Shown: positions 15,417-25,992, counted from the first letter of the stretch. The stretch is DNA of 64,000 nucleotides from Pelagibacteraceae bacterium AG-414-E02 (GCA_003214615.1 QCLK01000002.1:124001-188000), one strand, 5' to 3'. The notes: generated by a model not told the origin, from the letters alone. Translations and numbers: made by a program.

Positions 15417-17129
15417 ATGAAGAAAAAGCAAAAGAAATTTATTAAAAAAAAAAGTTTCTTTTTTAAAGACTACCCAGATCCAGAAATTAATTTTGATAAT
15501 ATACAGCACAAATCTGTAAAAGTTTCTTTAAATAGAACAACTTTTTTATTTTTTATTTTTTTTAGCTTAATATTTATTTTTAGCATAAAAATAATTTATC
15601 TTTCATTTTTTACAGAAAAAAATGTTTTTTCAAAAAAAAGTAACTATGATTTTGTAAAAAAAAGAGCTGACATAATTGACAGAAATGGAATAATTTTAGC
15701 TAGGAGTATTGATGTATATTCGGCAGGCGTTAGGAGTAAATTAGTACAAGATAAAAAAAAACTTTTAATAAATTTAAAACTTATTTTTCCTGAATTAGAC
15801 GCAAATAAAATTAGAGAAAAACTAAATTCAAATAATTTTTTTTACATTAAAAAAAGATTAACCGAAGATGAAAAAACAAAGCTCTGGTTAATCGGAAATA
15901 AGGCAATAGTGTTTGAAAAAAAACAGTTTAGAATTTATCCTCAACAAAACCTATTAAGTCATATTTTAGGACAAATAGATGATAACAATAATGGAATTTC
16001 CGGATTAGAAAAATTCTTTGATTCTGACTTGAAAAACAAAAAAATGATCGAATCTCCACTTCAATTAAGCTTGGATTCAAATCTACAGTTTTTGATAAGA
16101 GAAGAATTAATTAATGCTAAAAAAGATTTTAATCAAATAGGAAGCGCAGCATTTCTTATGGATATAAATAGTGGACAGGTATTGTCTTCAATATCTTTAC
16201 CTGACTATGATCTAAATAAAAGAATATTAATTGACAAAGATATTTATACGAACAAAATCACCAAAGGAGTTTATGAATTAGGTTCTGTTTTTAAGACATT
16301 TACTCTCGCCGCAGGTTTAGAAAATAAAAAAATTAAATCAAGTACTATTTTTAAAAACTTAGAAAGTAAAATTTATTGTGCTGGAAGAAAAATATCTGAA
16401 CATGATGATTTACCAAAAGATTTAAGCGCCGAGCAAATTTTAATTAGATCATCTAATATAGGGGCAGTCCGTATAGCTCAAAAAGTTGGAATTCAAAAAT
16501 ATAAAGATTTTTTAAATTCTTTAGAGCTTTTTCAAAAAATTAATTTTGATCTTGAGGAAATTGGAACTCCCCTTCCTTTTCGTTGGGGTAAATGTAAGTT
16601 GGCTACAGCTTCATTTGGGCATGGTATCACAACCACACCATTACAACTTGCTAAGGCCTATGCAATTTTAAGTAATGGAGGATACAGAATAGAACCAACA
16701 ATTTTAAAAGGAAATTCATTAGAATTAAAAAAGCAAATTATTTCTTCTGAAACAAGCAGAACAATTAATTCAGCTCTTAGAAAAGTTGTTGCAAATAAAG
16801 AAGGTACTGCAAATTTTGCCAATATAAAAGGTTATGAAGTTGGAGGAAAAACTGGCACAGCGTTAAAGTCTGTTAATGGCATTTATACTGACAAAAAATT
16901 AAATACTTTTATTTCAGTTTTTCCAACAAGCAAACCAAAATATATTTTGCTAGTAATGTTAGATGAGCCAAAACCTGCCCCACAGTATGTATATGAATTT
17001 CCAAATGGTTATAAACATAAAGGAGAAATGCGTAATACTTCTGGCTGGAATGCTGTAGTGGTTGCCGGCAAAATTATAGAAAAAATTGGTCCAATTTTAG
17101 CCATAAATAGTCTACAAGCTTCTAAATAA
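15417..17129 (+). CDS. ftsI: Septal peptidoglycan transpeptidase FtsI (PBP3)
   Basis: A 570-residue class B penicillin-binding protein. A basic N-terminus is followed by one membrane anchor at about 42-62, a pedestal domain, and the transpeptidase domain. The three penicillin-binding motifs are present: S290-VFK with catalytic Ser and Lys, S345-SN, and K478-TGTA. It cross-links septal murein together with FtsW, encoded further down the cluster. Start is 6 bases after the ftsL-like stop, and the following murEF gene begins 6 bases after its stop, so it is within one operon. Confidence 0.96.
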   Translation: MKKKQKKFIKKKSFFFKDYPDPEINFDNIQHKSVKVSLNRTTFLFFIFFSLIFIFSIKIIYLSFFTEKNVFSKKSNYDFVKKRADIIDRNGIILARSIDVYSAGVRSKLVQDKKKLLINLKLIFPELDANKIREKLNSNNFFYIKKRLTEDEKTKLWLIGNKAIVFEKKQFRIYPQQNLLSHILGQIDDNNNGISGLEKFFDSDLKNKKMIESPLQLSLDSNLQFLIREELINAKKDFNQIGSAAFLMDINSGQVLSSISLPDYDLNKRILIDKDIYTNKITKGVYELGSVFKTFTLAAGLENKKIKSSTIFKNLESKIYCAGRKISEHDDLPKDLSAEQILIRSSNIGAVRIAQKVGIQKYKDFLNSLELFQKINFDLEEIGTPLPFRWGKCKLATASFGHGITTTPLQLAKAYAILSNGGYRIEPTILKGNSLELKKQIISSETSRTINSALRKVVANKEGTANFANIKGYEVGGKTGTALKSVNGIYTDKKLNTFISVFPTSKPKYILLVMLDEPKPAPQYVYEFPNGYKHKGEMRNTSGWNAVVVAGKIIEKIGPILAINSLQASK

Positions 17130-17135
17130 TCTTAA

Positions 17136-19985
17136 ATGCAATTAGGAAGCCTTCTTAAATCTGTTAATAAAAGTTATAAAAAAATTCCTGTAAAAGGAAT
17201 TAGTTTTGATAGCAGAAAAACAAAAAAAAATGATATTTTTTTTGCTATAAAAGGAAAGCAAAAAACTGGATATCAGTTTATTCAAAGCGCAATATCAAAA
17301 GGAGCTTCAGCAATTGTTACTAACAAAATCAAAAAAAACAAAAAAGCAAAAATTTCTGTAATTAAAGTAAAAAATGTTAGAAAAAGTTTATCAGAAGCAT
17401 GTTCAAATTTTTATAAAAAAAAACCTCAAAATATTATTGCAGTAACAGGAACTAACGGAAAATCTTCAGTAGCAGATTTTTTTTATCAAATATTAAATTT
17501 AAATAAAAAATCAGCAGCATCTATTGGTACACTAGGAATAATTTCAAAAAAATATAATAAAAAAACAAAACTTACATCTCTTGATCCTTTGACTTTGCAT
17601 AAAAGCTTAGAAATTTTATATGAAAAAAAAATCAAAAATGTAATTTTAGAAGCATCGAGTCATGGATTAGATCAAAATAGATTAGATAATTTAAAAATAA
17701 AAATTGGCATATTTACCAACCTAAGCCATGATCATCTCGATTATCATCGGAATATGCGATCTTATTTTAATTCGAAAATGTATTTGTTTAAAAAATTATT
17801 AAAAAAAAATTCCAAAATTATTACCGATGCAGATAACAAGGAATTTTCAAAAATTAAAAATATTGCTTATAAACATAAATTAAAAAAAATAACTATTGGC
17901 TCTAGTTCAGGAAATTTGAGAATTTTAAATCATAAATACAAAGGCAATAAACAGATAGTTACAATTTCTATTAATTCAAAAGTTTTATTATTGACAATTC
18001 CCCTTATTGGTTATTTTCAAATAAAAAATTTGCTAATGGCAATTTTAGCAGCAACTCATTGTGGATTAAATGAAAGTAAAATTTTCAATGTAATTCATAA
18101 AATAAAATCCGTTCCTGGTAGACTTGAAAGTGTGGCAAAGTTGAAAAATAATTCTAATATTATAATAGACTTTGCTCATACTCCTGATGCTTTAGAACAA
18201 AGTTTAATAGCTTTGAAAAAACAATTTAGAAAAGAAATTATTTTAGTTTTTGGATGTGGTGGTGATAGAGATAAGAAGAAACGTTTTGCTATGGGAAAAA
18301 TTGCTAAAAAATATTGTAGAAAAATTTTTATTACTGATGACAATCCTAGAAATGAAAATCCTAAAAAAATAAGAAAAAATATTATGAAAGCTTGTAAAAA
18401 ATATGCAGTTGATATCGGTAACAGAAAAAAAGCTATAGAAACAGCTATAAAAGAATTAGGGCCAGAAGAAATACTTTTAGTTGCTGGCAAAGGCCACGAA
18501 GAGACGCAAGATTATGGAAGTAGAATAATAAATTTTTCAGACAAAAAAGTTATTAAAAAAATAATTAAAAATAAAAATTTTTCTTTCAAAAAAAGTTATT
18601 TATCTTCTACTGATATAAAAAAAGTTTTTGATAATGCAAAAATTACAAACGCAAACTATGATGGCGTCTCAATTAATTCTAAAACTGTTAAAAAAAATAA
18701 TTTATTTTTTGCGATAAAAGGTAAAAAAACTGATGGACATAAATTTGCAAAAGAAGCTCTAAAAAAAGGAGCTATTAAACTGGTAGTAAGCAAGAAAATA
18801 AAACGAATTCCTAAAAAAAATTTAATTAAAGTTAAAAATACTTTTTCATCATTAAATCGCTTAGGTAAAATTACAAGAAATAATTCTTCTGCTCAAATTA
18901 TTGGAATAACTGGGAGCGCAGGCAAAACTACACTTAAAAATCTTGTTAGTTTTACTCTTAAAAAATACGGGGAAGTTTACCATTCTCCACATTCTTATAA
19001 TAATAAATTTGGAGTTCCAATTAGTTTATCTAATTTAAAAAAAAACACTGAGTATGGTGTAATTGAAATTGGTATGAGTAAAAAAGGGGAAATCGATTAT
19101 TTATCTAAAATTGTTAGACCAGATATAGGTATAATTACCAATATTTCAGAAGCACACATTGAAAATTTTCGTGACTTGAAGGGAATAGCAAAAGCTAAAG
19201 CGGAAATAATTGATAACATTTCAAAAGGTGGAGATATAATTTTAAATAAAAATAATAAGTTTTTTAATTTTTTTTCTAATAAAGCAGCCAAGAATGGCAT
19301 TAATGTTATTTCTTTTGGAATTAAAACAAAATCTGATGTTTCTTTGTATAGTATTAATAAATATAAAAATATTTATAGATTAAAAATATTTGTAAAGAAT
19401 AAATTTTTTTATTTTGACGTTAAGCATAATTCTACCAATTTTATAAACAACATATTGGCCTGTATTTCTGTACTTTTGGTTCTTAATTTAAATTTAAATA
19501 AAATGAGAAAAAATTTCATTAATTTTCAAGTTCCAGATGGTAGAGGCGATATTAAAATAGTAAAGAAATTTAATAAAAAATTCAAATTTATTGATGAAAG
19601 TTATAATGCAAATCCATTATCTATGATTTCAGCTATTGAAAACATGAATCTTTATAATAGGAAAAAAAATGAAAAAAAATTAGTGTTTTTAGGAGATATG
19701 TTAGAGCTTGGTAAAAAATCTAAGAAACTTCACAGAACATTATCAAAAACAATTAATACAAGTGATATTGATCAAGTTTTTGTTTATGGAAAGCATATTA
19801 AAGAAACATTTAATTTTTTATCTGAAAATAAAAAGGGAAAAGTGTTCAAAAACCTTAAAGAAGCCTATGATCACTTTGGTAAAATTGTGCACAATAATGA
19901 TTTACTTATGGTAAAAGGATCAAATGCAACAGGATTAAATAATTTTTCAAAAATTATTAAAAGAGGTCATATCAGTGCTATATAG
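17136..19985 (+). CDS. murEF: MurE-MurF fusion: two consecutive muramyl-peptide ligases in one protein
   Basis: A 949-residue fusion. Residues 1 to about 485 are MurE: the UDP-MurNAc domain with GISFDSRKTKKNDIFFAIKG, the ATP loop TGTNGKS at 104-110, and DNPR at 402-405, the motif that selects meso-diaminopimelate. Residues about 500-949 are MurF: a second GVSINSKTVKKNNLFFAIKG segment, the ATP loop TGSAGKT at 592-598, ESYNANPLSMISAIENM and FLGDMLELGKKS. MurE adds meso-DAP to UDP-MurNAc-Ala-Glu, and MurF then adds D-Ala-D-Ala, so fusion joins successive steps. I see no stop or frameshift at the junction. Its end overlaps mraY by 11 bases. Confidence 0.95.
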   Translation: MQLGSLLKSVNKSYKKIPVKGISFDSRKTKKNDIFFAIKGKQKTGYQFIQSAISKGASAIVTNKIKKNKKAKISVIKVKNVRKSLSEACSNFYKKKPQNIIAVTGTNGKSSVADFFYQILNLNKKSAASIGTLGIISKKYNKKTKLTSLDPLTLHKSLEILYEKKIKNVILEASSHGLDQNRLDNLKIKIGIFTNLSHDHLDYHRNMRSYFNSKMYLFKKLLKKNSKIITDADNKEFSKIKNIAYKHKLKKITIGSSSGNLRILNHKYKGNKQIVTISINSKVLLLTIPLIGYFQIKNLLMAILAATHCGLNESKIFNVIHKIKSVPGRLESVAKLKNNSNIIIDFAHTPDALEQSLIALKKQFRKEIILVFGCGGDRDKKKRFAMGKIAKKYCRKIFITDDNPRNENPKKIRKNIMKACKKYAVDIGNRKKAIETAIKELGPEEILLVAGKGHEETQDYGSRIINFSDKKVIKKIIKNKNFSFKKSYLSSTDIKKVFDNAKITNANYDGVSINSKTVKKNNLFFAIKGKKTDGHKFAKEALKKGAIKLVVSKKIKRIPKKNLIKVKNTFSSLNRLGKITRNNSSAQIIGITGSAGKTTLKNLVSFTLKKYGEVYHSPHSYNNKFGVPISLSNLKKNTEYGVIEIGMSKKGEIDYLSKIVRPDIGIITNISEAHIENFRDLKGIAKAKAEIIDNISKGGDIILNKNNKFFNFFSNKAAKNGINVISFGIKTKSDVSLYSINKYKNIYRLKIFVKNKFFYFDVKHNSTNFINNILACISVLLVLNLNLNKMRKNFINFQVPDGRGDIKIVKKFNKKFKFIDESYNANPLSMISAIENMNLYNRKKNEKKLVFLGDMLELGKKSKKLHRTLSKTINTSDIDQVFVYGKHIKETFNFLSENKKGKVFKNLKEAYDHFGKIVHNNDLLMVKGSNATGLNNFSKIIKRGHISAI

Positions 19986-21060
19986 TTTTTTAATTTCTTT
20001 GGTGGATCAATTTTCAGCACTTAATGTTTTTCGATATTTAACATTTAGAACAGGACTTTCTGTCATGTCTTCCATGGCAATAGTGTTTTTAATTGGAGGT
20101 CCTTTTATTAAATTTATTGAATCTCATAAAATTACAGGACCTATAAGGGACGATGGCCCCTTGGACCATATAGTTAAAAAAGTTGGAACTCCTACTATGG
20201 GAGGAGTTTTGATTTTAATAGGAATTATTTTTGGTACTTTATTGTGGGCTGATCTAAATAATTCATATATTTGGGTTTTATTATTGGTTGCTACAAGTTT
20301 TGGTTTGCTGGGAGCATTTGATGATTATCTAAAAATAAAGCGAAATAACTCAAGAGGAATATCTTCTGGAATGAAAATAATTTTTCAAATTATTCTTTCC
20401 TTAATAGCTATTTTTTTATTAATAGAATTTGAAAACAGTAGCCATCTTAAAAATCTCTACTTCCCTTTTTTTAAAAATTTAACGCTTCACCTAGGTTTAT
20501 TTTTTATTCCATTTGCCATTTTTATAATTGTTGGATCTTCTAATGCAGTAAATCTTACAGATGGTTTAGATGGATTAGCTACTGTTCCTGTAATGTTAGT
20601 AGCATTATCATTTACTCTTATTTGTTACGTTGTTGGAAATACAGTTTTTTCAGAATATTTACAAATACCCTATATAGCTAATGTTGGTGAAGCTTCTATT
20701 TTTTGCGGATCAATAGTTGGTTCATGTTTAGGTTTTTTGTGGTTTAACGCGCCGCCAGCTAAAATTTTTATGGGCGACACAGGCTCATTATCTCTTGGAG
20801 GTTCTTTAGGAGCTGTAAGTATTATTTCTAAACATGAAATTGTTTTAGGAATCATAGGAGGTTTGTTTGTATTGGAAACAGCTTCGGTTATTATTCAAGT
20901 TATTTCATTTAAAATTACCGGAAAAAGAGTTTTTATGATGGCTCCTCTTCACCATCACTTTGAGAAAAAAGGATGGGCAGAATCAACAGTAGTAATAAGA
21001 TTTTGGATCATATCAATAATTTTGGCTCTAATAGGGTTAGCCACGCTCAAATTAAGATAG
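19975..21060 (+). CDS. mraY: Phospho-N-acetylmuramoyl-pentapeptide transferase MraY
   Basis: A 361-residue polytopic membrane enzyme (about 10 helices) that transfers phospho-MurNAc-pentapeptide to undecaprenyl phosphate, making lipid I. Key motifs are the Mg-binding pair in FDDYLK (D116, D117), NLTDGLDGL at 193-201, FMGDTGSLSLGG, and the HHH triad at about 326-328 in APLHHHFEKKGW. The start is a GTG at 19975, 11 bases inside murEF, giving the usual N-terminal length before the first helix. It lies in canonical order before murD. Confidence 0.96.
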   Translation: MLYSFLISLVDQFSALNVFRYLTFRTGLSVMSSMAIVFLIGGPFIKFIESHKITGPIRDDGPLDHIVKKVGTPTMGGVLILIGIIFGTLLWADLNNSYIWVLLLVATSFGLLGAFDDYLKIKRNNSRGISSGMKIIFQIILSLIAIFLLIEFENSSHLKNLYFPFFKNLTLHLGLFFIPFAIFIIVGSSNAVNLTDGLDGLATVPVMLVALSFTLICYVVGNTVFSEYLQIPYIANVGEASIFCGSIVGSCLGFLWFNAPPAKIFMGDTGSLSLGGSLGAVSIISKHEIVLGIIGGLFVLETASVIIQVISFKITGKRVFMMAPLHHHFEKKGWAESTVVIRFWIISIILALIGLATLKLR

Positions 21061-21063
21061 TGA

Positions 21064-22386
21064 ATGCCAGTTTTACCAAAATATCAAAATAAAAAAATAG
21101 CCATTTATGGCATGGGTTTAACAGGATGTTCTGCCGCAAAGGTCTTAAAAAAAGCTAAAGCCAAAGTATTTTGCTGGGATGATGATAAAAAAACAAGACA
21201 AAACATACAAAAATTAAATTTTACTATTGATAAATTTTGGGTAAATAAAAAAAAAATAGACTCCATAGTTGTTAGTCCAGGAATTGATATTTATAAATGT
21301 AAAATAAAAAATTTCTTAAAAAAAAACATAAAAAAAATTATTACCGATTTAGATTTATTTTTTGATCTTAACAAAGATCTAGAAGTTATTTCAATTACAG
21401 GTACGAATGGAAAATCAACTACTTGTAAGATTATAGAAAAAATACTACAAACCGCTAAGCTGCATGCTAAAACTGTGGGAAACATAGGTACCCCAATTTT
21501 AAATACGGCTAAAACTAAAAAAAAATGTTTTATTATTTTAGAAGTGTCTTCATATCAACTCCAATATTCAAAATTATTTAGATCTAGACACGCTGCGATA
21601 TTAAATATTTCACCCGATCATTTAGAAAGACATAAAAATATACGTAACTATACAAAAATTAAATCTAAAATTTTTTTTGCACAAAATAGTTCAGATTATT
21701 CATATATTAATTCAAGAAATAGACATTCTAAACTTATAAAAAATATTTTTAAATCTAAAAAAATAAAATCAAAGATGTTCTTAATAAATAATTCCAATTC
21801 TAATTTTTTGTTAAAAAAAGTTAAAAATAGTTATTTTAAAGGAAAAGGTAACATTGAAAATTTAAACTTTGCTTATCAAATAGCGAAAAATTTAAATATA
21901 AGCGATAAAGTGATAATAAAAGCTTTAAATAAATTTAAAGGACTCCCGCACCGGCAAGAAATTATAATTTCAAATAAAAATACTATTTGTGTTAATGATT
22001 CAAAAGCAACCAGTTTTGAAGCTTGCTCACAATCGCTGTCAAATTATAACAAAATTTTTTGGATAGTTGGTGGAAAACCAAAATATAAGGATAAATTTAA
22101 CTTTAAAAACTTTTCTAAAAAAATTATTAAGGCTTATATAGTTGGAAATACAGCTTCTTTTTTTACTAAAAAACTAAAAAAAAAAATACCTTATAAAATT
22201 TCCTACAATATTAGAAATGCTTTGAAAAATATTTATAAAGATTTGGAAAAAAGAAAAGATAAAAATGTCACAATTTTATTAAGTCCTGCTGCTGCGTCAT
22301 ATGATCAATTTAAAAATTTTGAGGAAAGAGGAAATTATTTTAAGACTTTAATTAAAAAAAAATTTAATAAAAATATTAATGTTTAA
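21064..22386 (+). CDS. murD: UDP-N-acetylmuramoylalanine-D-glutamate ligase MurD
   Basis: A 440-residue cytoplasmic ligase adding D-Glu to UDP-MurNAc-L-Ala. An N-terminal Rossmann-like domain begins IAIYGMGLTG; the ATP loop is TGTNGKST at 112-119; the central domain has EVSSYQLQY and ILNISPDHLERH, and the C-terminal domain has LPHRQE and NDSKATSFEA, all MurD blocks. It is placed between mraY and ftsW and overlaps ftsW by 8 bases. Protein composition is very Lys/Asn rich but no key residue is missing. Confidence 0.95.
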   Translation: MPVLPKYQNKKIAIYGMGLTGCSAAKVLKKAKAKVFCWDDDKKTRQNIQKLNFTIDKFWVNKKKIDSIVVSPGIDIYKCKIKNFLKKNIKKIITDLDLFFDLNKDLEVISITGTNGKSTTCKIIEKILQTAKLHAKTVGNIGTPILNTAKTKKKCFIILEVSSYQLQYSKLFRSRHAAILNISPDHLERHKNIRNYTKIKSKIFFAQNSSDYSYINSRNRHSKLIKNIFKSKKIKSKMFLINNSNSNFLLKKVKNSYFKGKGNIENLNFAYQIAKNLNISDKVIIKALNKFKGLPHRQEIIISNKNTICVNDSKATSFEACSQSLSNYNKIFWIVGGKPKYKDKFNFKNFSKKIIKAYIVGNTASFFTKKLKKKIPYKISYNIRNALKNIYKDLEKRKDKNVTILLSPAAASYDQFKNFEERGNYFKTLIKKKFNKNINV

Positions 22387-23524
22387 TTTTAGTAGAGAAA
22401 ATACAGGTACTATTGCCAAATGGTGGAGAAATGTAGATAGACAAATTTTATTTTCTTTTATTTTACTTTTTTTATTAGGATTATTTTTTTCCTTTTCTTC
22501 AACCTCATCCATTGTTAGTGAAAAACTAAATAAGGAAACATATTTCTTTTTTATTAAACACTTTGTTTTTGTTTTAGCTTCTTTATTCTTATTAATTTTT
22601 ATCTCAATACAAAGAAAGGATAAAATAATTAAATTATTAATTCCTTTATTTGTAGTTTCTATTTTATTTCTTTTTCTTGTCCCTTTGATTGGTGTAGAAG
22701 TTAAAGGATCAAAAAGATGGATTGATTTAATAGTTCTTCCGAGATTTCAGCCAATAGAATTTGTTAAACCTTTGTTTATAATATTTGTAGCAAAAGTAAT
22801 AATTTTAGATGAAAAAATGAATATTTATAATAGATATTTAATTTCTTTTTTTAGCTTATTTCTTATAGTAGCTTTATTGATTAACCAACCTGATCTGGGA
22901 CAAAGTTTTTTACTAATAGCATCTTGGATAGCAATGGTATTTGCCTCAGGTTTCAATATGATTATATTAATAATATTAGGTGTTGTATCTTTAAGTATAT
23001 TTTTTATTTTAATTTATTTTTTTCCATTAAAATTTGGTTATATATTTTTTAGAATTCAAACATTTTTTAATCCTAAAGCCGGAGATAATTTTCAATCCCA
23101 AAAAGCTTTAGATGCTATAAAGCAAGGAGGGTTGACAGGACAGGGAATGGGAGAAGGAATTTTAAAAGATAGAGTACCTGAAGCTCATACTGACTACATA
23201 GTAGCTGTAATCTCCGAGGAATTTGGAGCTTTATTTGTTTTATTTATAGTTATTGTTTTTTTATTTATTAGTTACAGAGTTTTAAATAAGGTGTTCACAG
23301 AAGAGGATGAATTTTTAAAATTAACGTTAATAGGATTAATTTCTCTGCTAATTATTCAAACTTTTATCCATATAGGTGTTAACACGAGATTACTTCCAAC
23401 CACCGGAATGACACTTCCATTCTTAAGTTATGGCGGCTCATCATTGACCGGAAGTGCAATAGTGGCAGGGGTTATTTTAAATTTTACAAGAAAAGATTCA
23501 TCGAGATATTTAACTAATGAATAA
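22379..23524 (+). CDS. ftsW: Septal peptidoglycan glycosyltransferase FtsW
   Basis: A 381-residue SEDS family membrane protein with about ten helices. The SEDS signatures are visible: VEVKGSKRWIDL after helix 3, RFQPIEFVKP, NQPDLGQSFLL, and HIGVNTRLLPTTGMTLPFLS ahead of YGGSS. FtsW polymerises lipid II into septal glycan strands and works with FtsI, encoded upstream. It overlaps both murD and murG by 8 bases each, typical of translational coupling across this cluster. Confidence 0.96.
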   Translation: MFNFSRENTGTIAKWWRNVDRQILFSFILLFLLGLFFSFSSTSSIVSEKLNKETYFFFIKHFVFVLASLFLLIFISIQRKDKIIKLLIPLFVVSILFLFLVPLIGVEVKGSKRWIDLIVLPRFQPIEFVKPLFIIFVAKVIILDEKMNIYNRYLISFFSLFLIVALLINQPDLGQSFLLIASWIAMVFASGFNMIILIILGVVSLSIFFILIYFFPLKFGYIFFRIQTFFNPKAGDNFQSQKALDAIKQGGLTGQGMGEGILKDRVPEAHTDYIVAVISEEFGALFVLFIVIVFLFISYRVLNKVFTEEDEFLKLTLIGLISLLIIQTFIHIGVNTRLLPTTGMTLPFLSYGGSSLTGSAIVAGVILNFTRKDSSRYLTNE

Positions 23525-24605
23525 AAAAATTATTTTCTCATCCGGTGGCACCGGTGGCCACATATTTCCAACAATTAATTTGATGGAGTATTTTTCAAAC
23601 AAGGGATATGAAGTAATATTAGTAACTGATAATAAAGGGAATAATTTTTTAAAAAATTACCCAAAATTTAAATCCTATATTATAACAACAGACACACCAA
23701 TGAAAAAAAATATCGTAAAACAATTTTTTTCCTTAATAAAAATTTCTTATTCAATATTAGAGTCAATATTTATTTTAAAGAAAGAAAAACCAAATTTGAT
23801 AATTGGTTTTGGTGGATATGTATCTTTTCCAATTTCTTTTGCATCAAAATTTTTCAATTTTCCATTGATAGTTTATGAGAATAACCTGATATTAGGTAGG
23901 GCGAATAAATATTTACTTTCGACTGTAAAAAAACTTTTTGTAGCAACGGCAATTCCAGAAAATCTTCCAGAAAAATATAAAAGTAAAGTTGAAAAAGTAG
24001 GTCCTATTTTAAACAAAAATATAGCTAACTATTCATACAAAAAAAAAAGTAAAAATGAAATTTTTTCGATTTTAGTTATGGGTGGTAGCCAAGGAGCAGA
24101 AGTTTTTGGAAAAATAGTGCCATCTACTATTAAAATGATTAAAGACAAAGGGTTTAACTTAGAAATTCATCAACAATGTCTAGAGAATCAAAAAAATTCT
24201 ATAGAAAAATTTTACGAAAAAAATAAAATAAAAAATAATGTATTTGTATTTGAGAGTAATATTCTAAATTTAATTTTATCTGCAGATTTGGCTATATCAA
24301 GATGTGGAGCATCTACGACAGCTGAACTGGTTCATACATGCACACCATTTATCGCTGTCCCTTATCCGTATTCACTAGATAATCATCAATATTTGAATGC
24401 CAAATACTATGAAGATAAAAATTATTGTTGGTTATTAGAGGAAAATAACTTTAGTTCGATTAATCTATTTAATTTAATAGTGAAAATTATTAATGATAAG
24501 AAAAAATTAGAAAATATTCGAGAAAATATGAAAAAAAATTATAGTGGAGATACGTACAAAAAAATTGAAAATTCAATTAAGGAAATAATAAAAAATGAAA
24601 ATTAA
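23517..24605 (+). CDS. murG: UDP-GlcNAc:lipid I N-acetylglucosaminyltransferase MurG
   Basis: A 362-residue GT-B enzyme that converts lipid I to lipid II on the inner face of the membrane. It starts with the glycine-rich loop SSGGTGGHIFPT at 8-19, has GFGGYVSFPISFASK, then the second glycine loop VMGGSQGAEVFG and the UDP-GlcNAc-binding block SRCGASTTAELVHTCTPFIA with PYPYSLDNHQ. Length matches the family. Start overlaps ftsW by 8 bases, and its stop overlaps murC by 11 bases. Confidence 0.96.
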   Translation: MNKKIIFSSGGTGGHIFPTINLMEYFSNKGYEVILVTDNKGNNFLKNYPKFKSYIITTDTPMKKNIVKQFFSLIKISYSILESIFILKKEKPNLIIGFGGYVSFPISFASKFFNFPLIVYENNLILGRANKYLLSTVKKLFVATAIPENLPEKYKSKVEKVGPILNKNIANYSYKKKSKNEIFSILVMGGSQGAEVFGKIVPSTIKMIKDKGFNLEIHQQCLENQKNSIEKFYEKNKIKNNVFVFESNILNLILSADLAISRCGASTTAELVHTCTPFIAVPYPYSLDNHQYLNAKYYEDKNYCWLLEENNFSSINLFNLIVKIINDKKKLENIRENMKKNYSGDTYKKIENSIKEIIKNEN

Positions 24606-25992
24606 TATTGCTATTAATGAAATAATTCATTTTATCGGGATTGGGGGTATTGGCATGAGCGGTTTAGCTCAAATCATGAAAAACATGGGATTTAAAGTTC
24701 AAGGAAGTGATTCAAGCGCCAGCAAAAATACAGACCGATTAAATGAATTAGGGATCAAAGTTAATATAGGACACGATAAAAAAAATATCAAAAAAGCAAC
24801 AATGGTTGTTATTTCTTCAGCAATTAAAAAAAATAACAAAGAATTAATTGAATCAATAAACAGAAAATTACCCATTTTTAAAAGAGGAGATATGTTAGCT
24901 AATATTGTTGCTCTTAAAAAAAATATAGTTGTGAGTGGCTCACATGGTAAGACCACGACAACATCATTAATTGCAAATATTTTAGTTGAAGCAGGATTAG
25001 ATCCTACAGTAATAAACGGAGGCGTAATTAATTCTTTTAAAAATACAGCTCATTTAGGTAAAGGAGAATGGGCTGTTATAGAGTCAGACGAGTCTGATGG
25101 AAGCTTTTTAAAATTACCCATAACGTATTCAATTGTAACTAATCTAGACAAAGAACATTTGGATTATTACGGCAGTTTTAACAAATTAAAAAATAGCTTT
25201 CTTTCTTTTATAGAAAAAACCCCGTCAATTGGAAAATCACTAATTTGTATTGATGACAATAATTTAAAATCGTTGTTAAGAAAATGTAACAAAGCTAACT
25301 TTTTAACTTATGGATTTAATAAAAAATCGAATTATCAAATTATCAATACAATAAAAAAAATAAATTATTCAATTTTTGATTTAAAAATAAAATTATCAAA
25401 TGGAAAATTTAGCAAAATAAAAAATATAAAGGTAAATCTACTTGGAGATCATAATATTACTAATGTCACAGCATCTATTGCCCTTGCGCTAAATATTGGG
25501 ATTAAAATTAATACAATAAAAATTGCACTTAAAAAATTTTCGGGAATACAAAGAAGATTTACCAAAGTTTTTTCAATAGGTCGCAGGGAATTTTATGACG
25601 ATTACGCTCATCATCCAACAGAAATAAAAGCGGTTATAAATAGTGCACGTCAAGTTTACAAAAATAGGAAAATTATTTGCGTTTTTCAACCTCATAGATA
25701 TTCAAGAATTCAATTGCTTGAAAAAGAATTTGCGTCTTCTTTTAAATTAATAGATGCCGTTGTTCTATGCCCACTTTATCCTGCTGGAGAGAAAAAAAAG
25801 TACAACTACAGTCAGAATAGTTTTGCAAATTTAATTTCTAGAAAATCAAAAACCCAGGTAATAAATATAAAAGATAAAAATGATCTAAAAAACTATTTAA
25901 AAAAGAATTTAATAAATGATGAAATGATTATTTGTATGGGAGCAGGAAGCATATCAAATTGGATCAGAGAAATTGGAAGTGAATTAAAATGA
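24595..25992 (+). CDS. murC: UDP-N-acetylmuramate-L-alanine ligase MurC
   Basis: A 465-residue ligase that adds the first residue of the murein stem peptide. HFIGIGGIGMSGLAQ at 12-26 is the UDP-MurNAc-binding start; the ATP loop is SGSHGKTT at 114-121; ESDESDGSFL and TNLDKEHLDYYG follow, then the C-terminal FYDDYAHHPTEI and FQPHRYSR. All are MurC hallmarks. It overlaps murG by 11 bases and murB by 4 bases in the standard murG-murC-murB order. Confidence 0.96.
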   Translation: MKINIAINEIIHFIGIGGIGMSGLAQIMKNMGFKVQGSDSSASKNTDRLNELGIKVNIGHDKKNIKKATMVVISSAIKKNNKELIESINRKLPIFKRGDMLANIVALKKNIVVSGSHGKTTTTSLIANILVEAGLDPTVINGGVINSFKNTAHLGKGEWAVIESDESDGSFLKLPITYSIVTNLDKEHLDYYGSFNKLKNSFLSFIEKTPSIGKSLICIDDNNLKSLLRKCNKANFLTYGFNKKSNYQIINTIKKINYSIFDLKIKLSNGKFSKIKNIKVNLLGDHNITNVTASIALALNIGIKINTIKIALKKFSGIQRRFTKVFSIGRREFYDDYAHHPTEIKAVINSARQVYKNRKIICVFQPHRYSRIQLLEKEFASSFKLIDAVVLCPLYPAGEKKKYNYSQNSFANLISRKSKTQVINIKDKNDLKNYLKKNLINDEMIICMGAGSISNWIREIGSELK

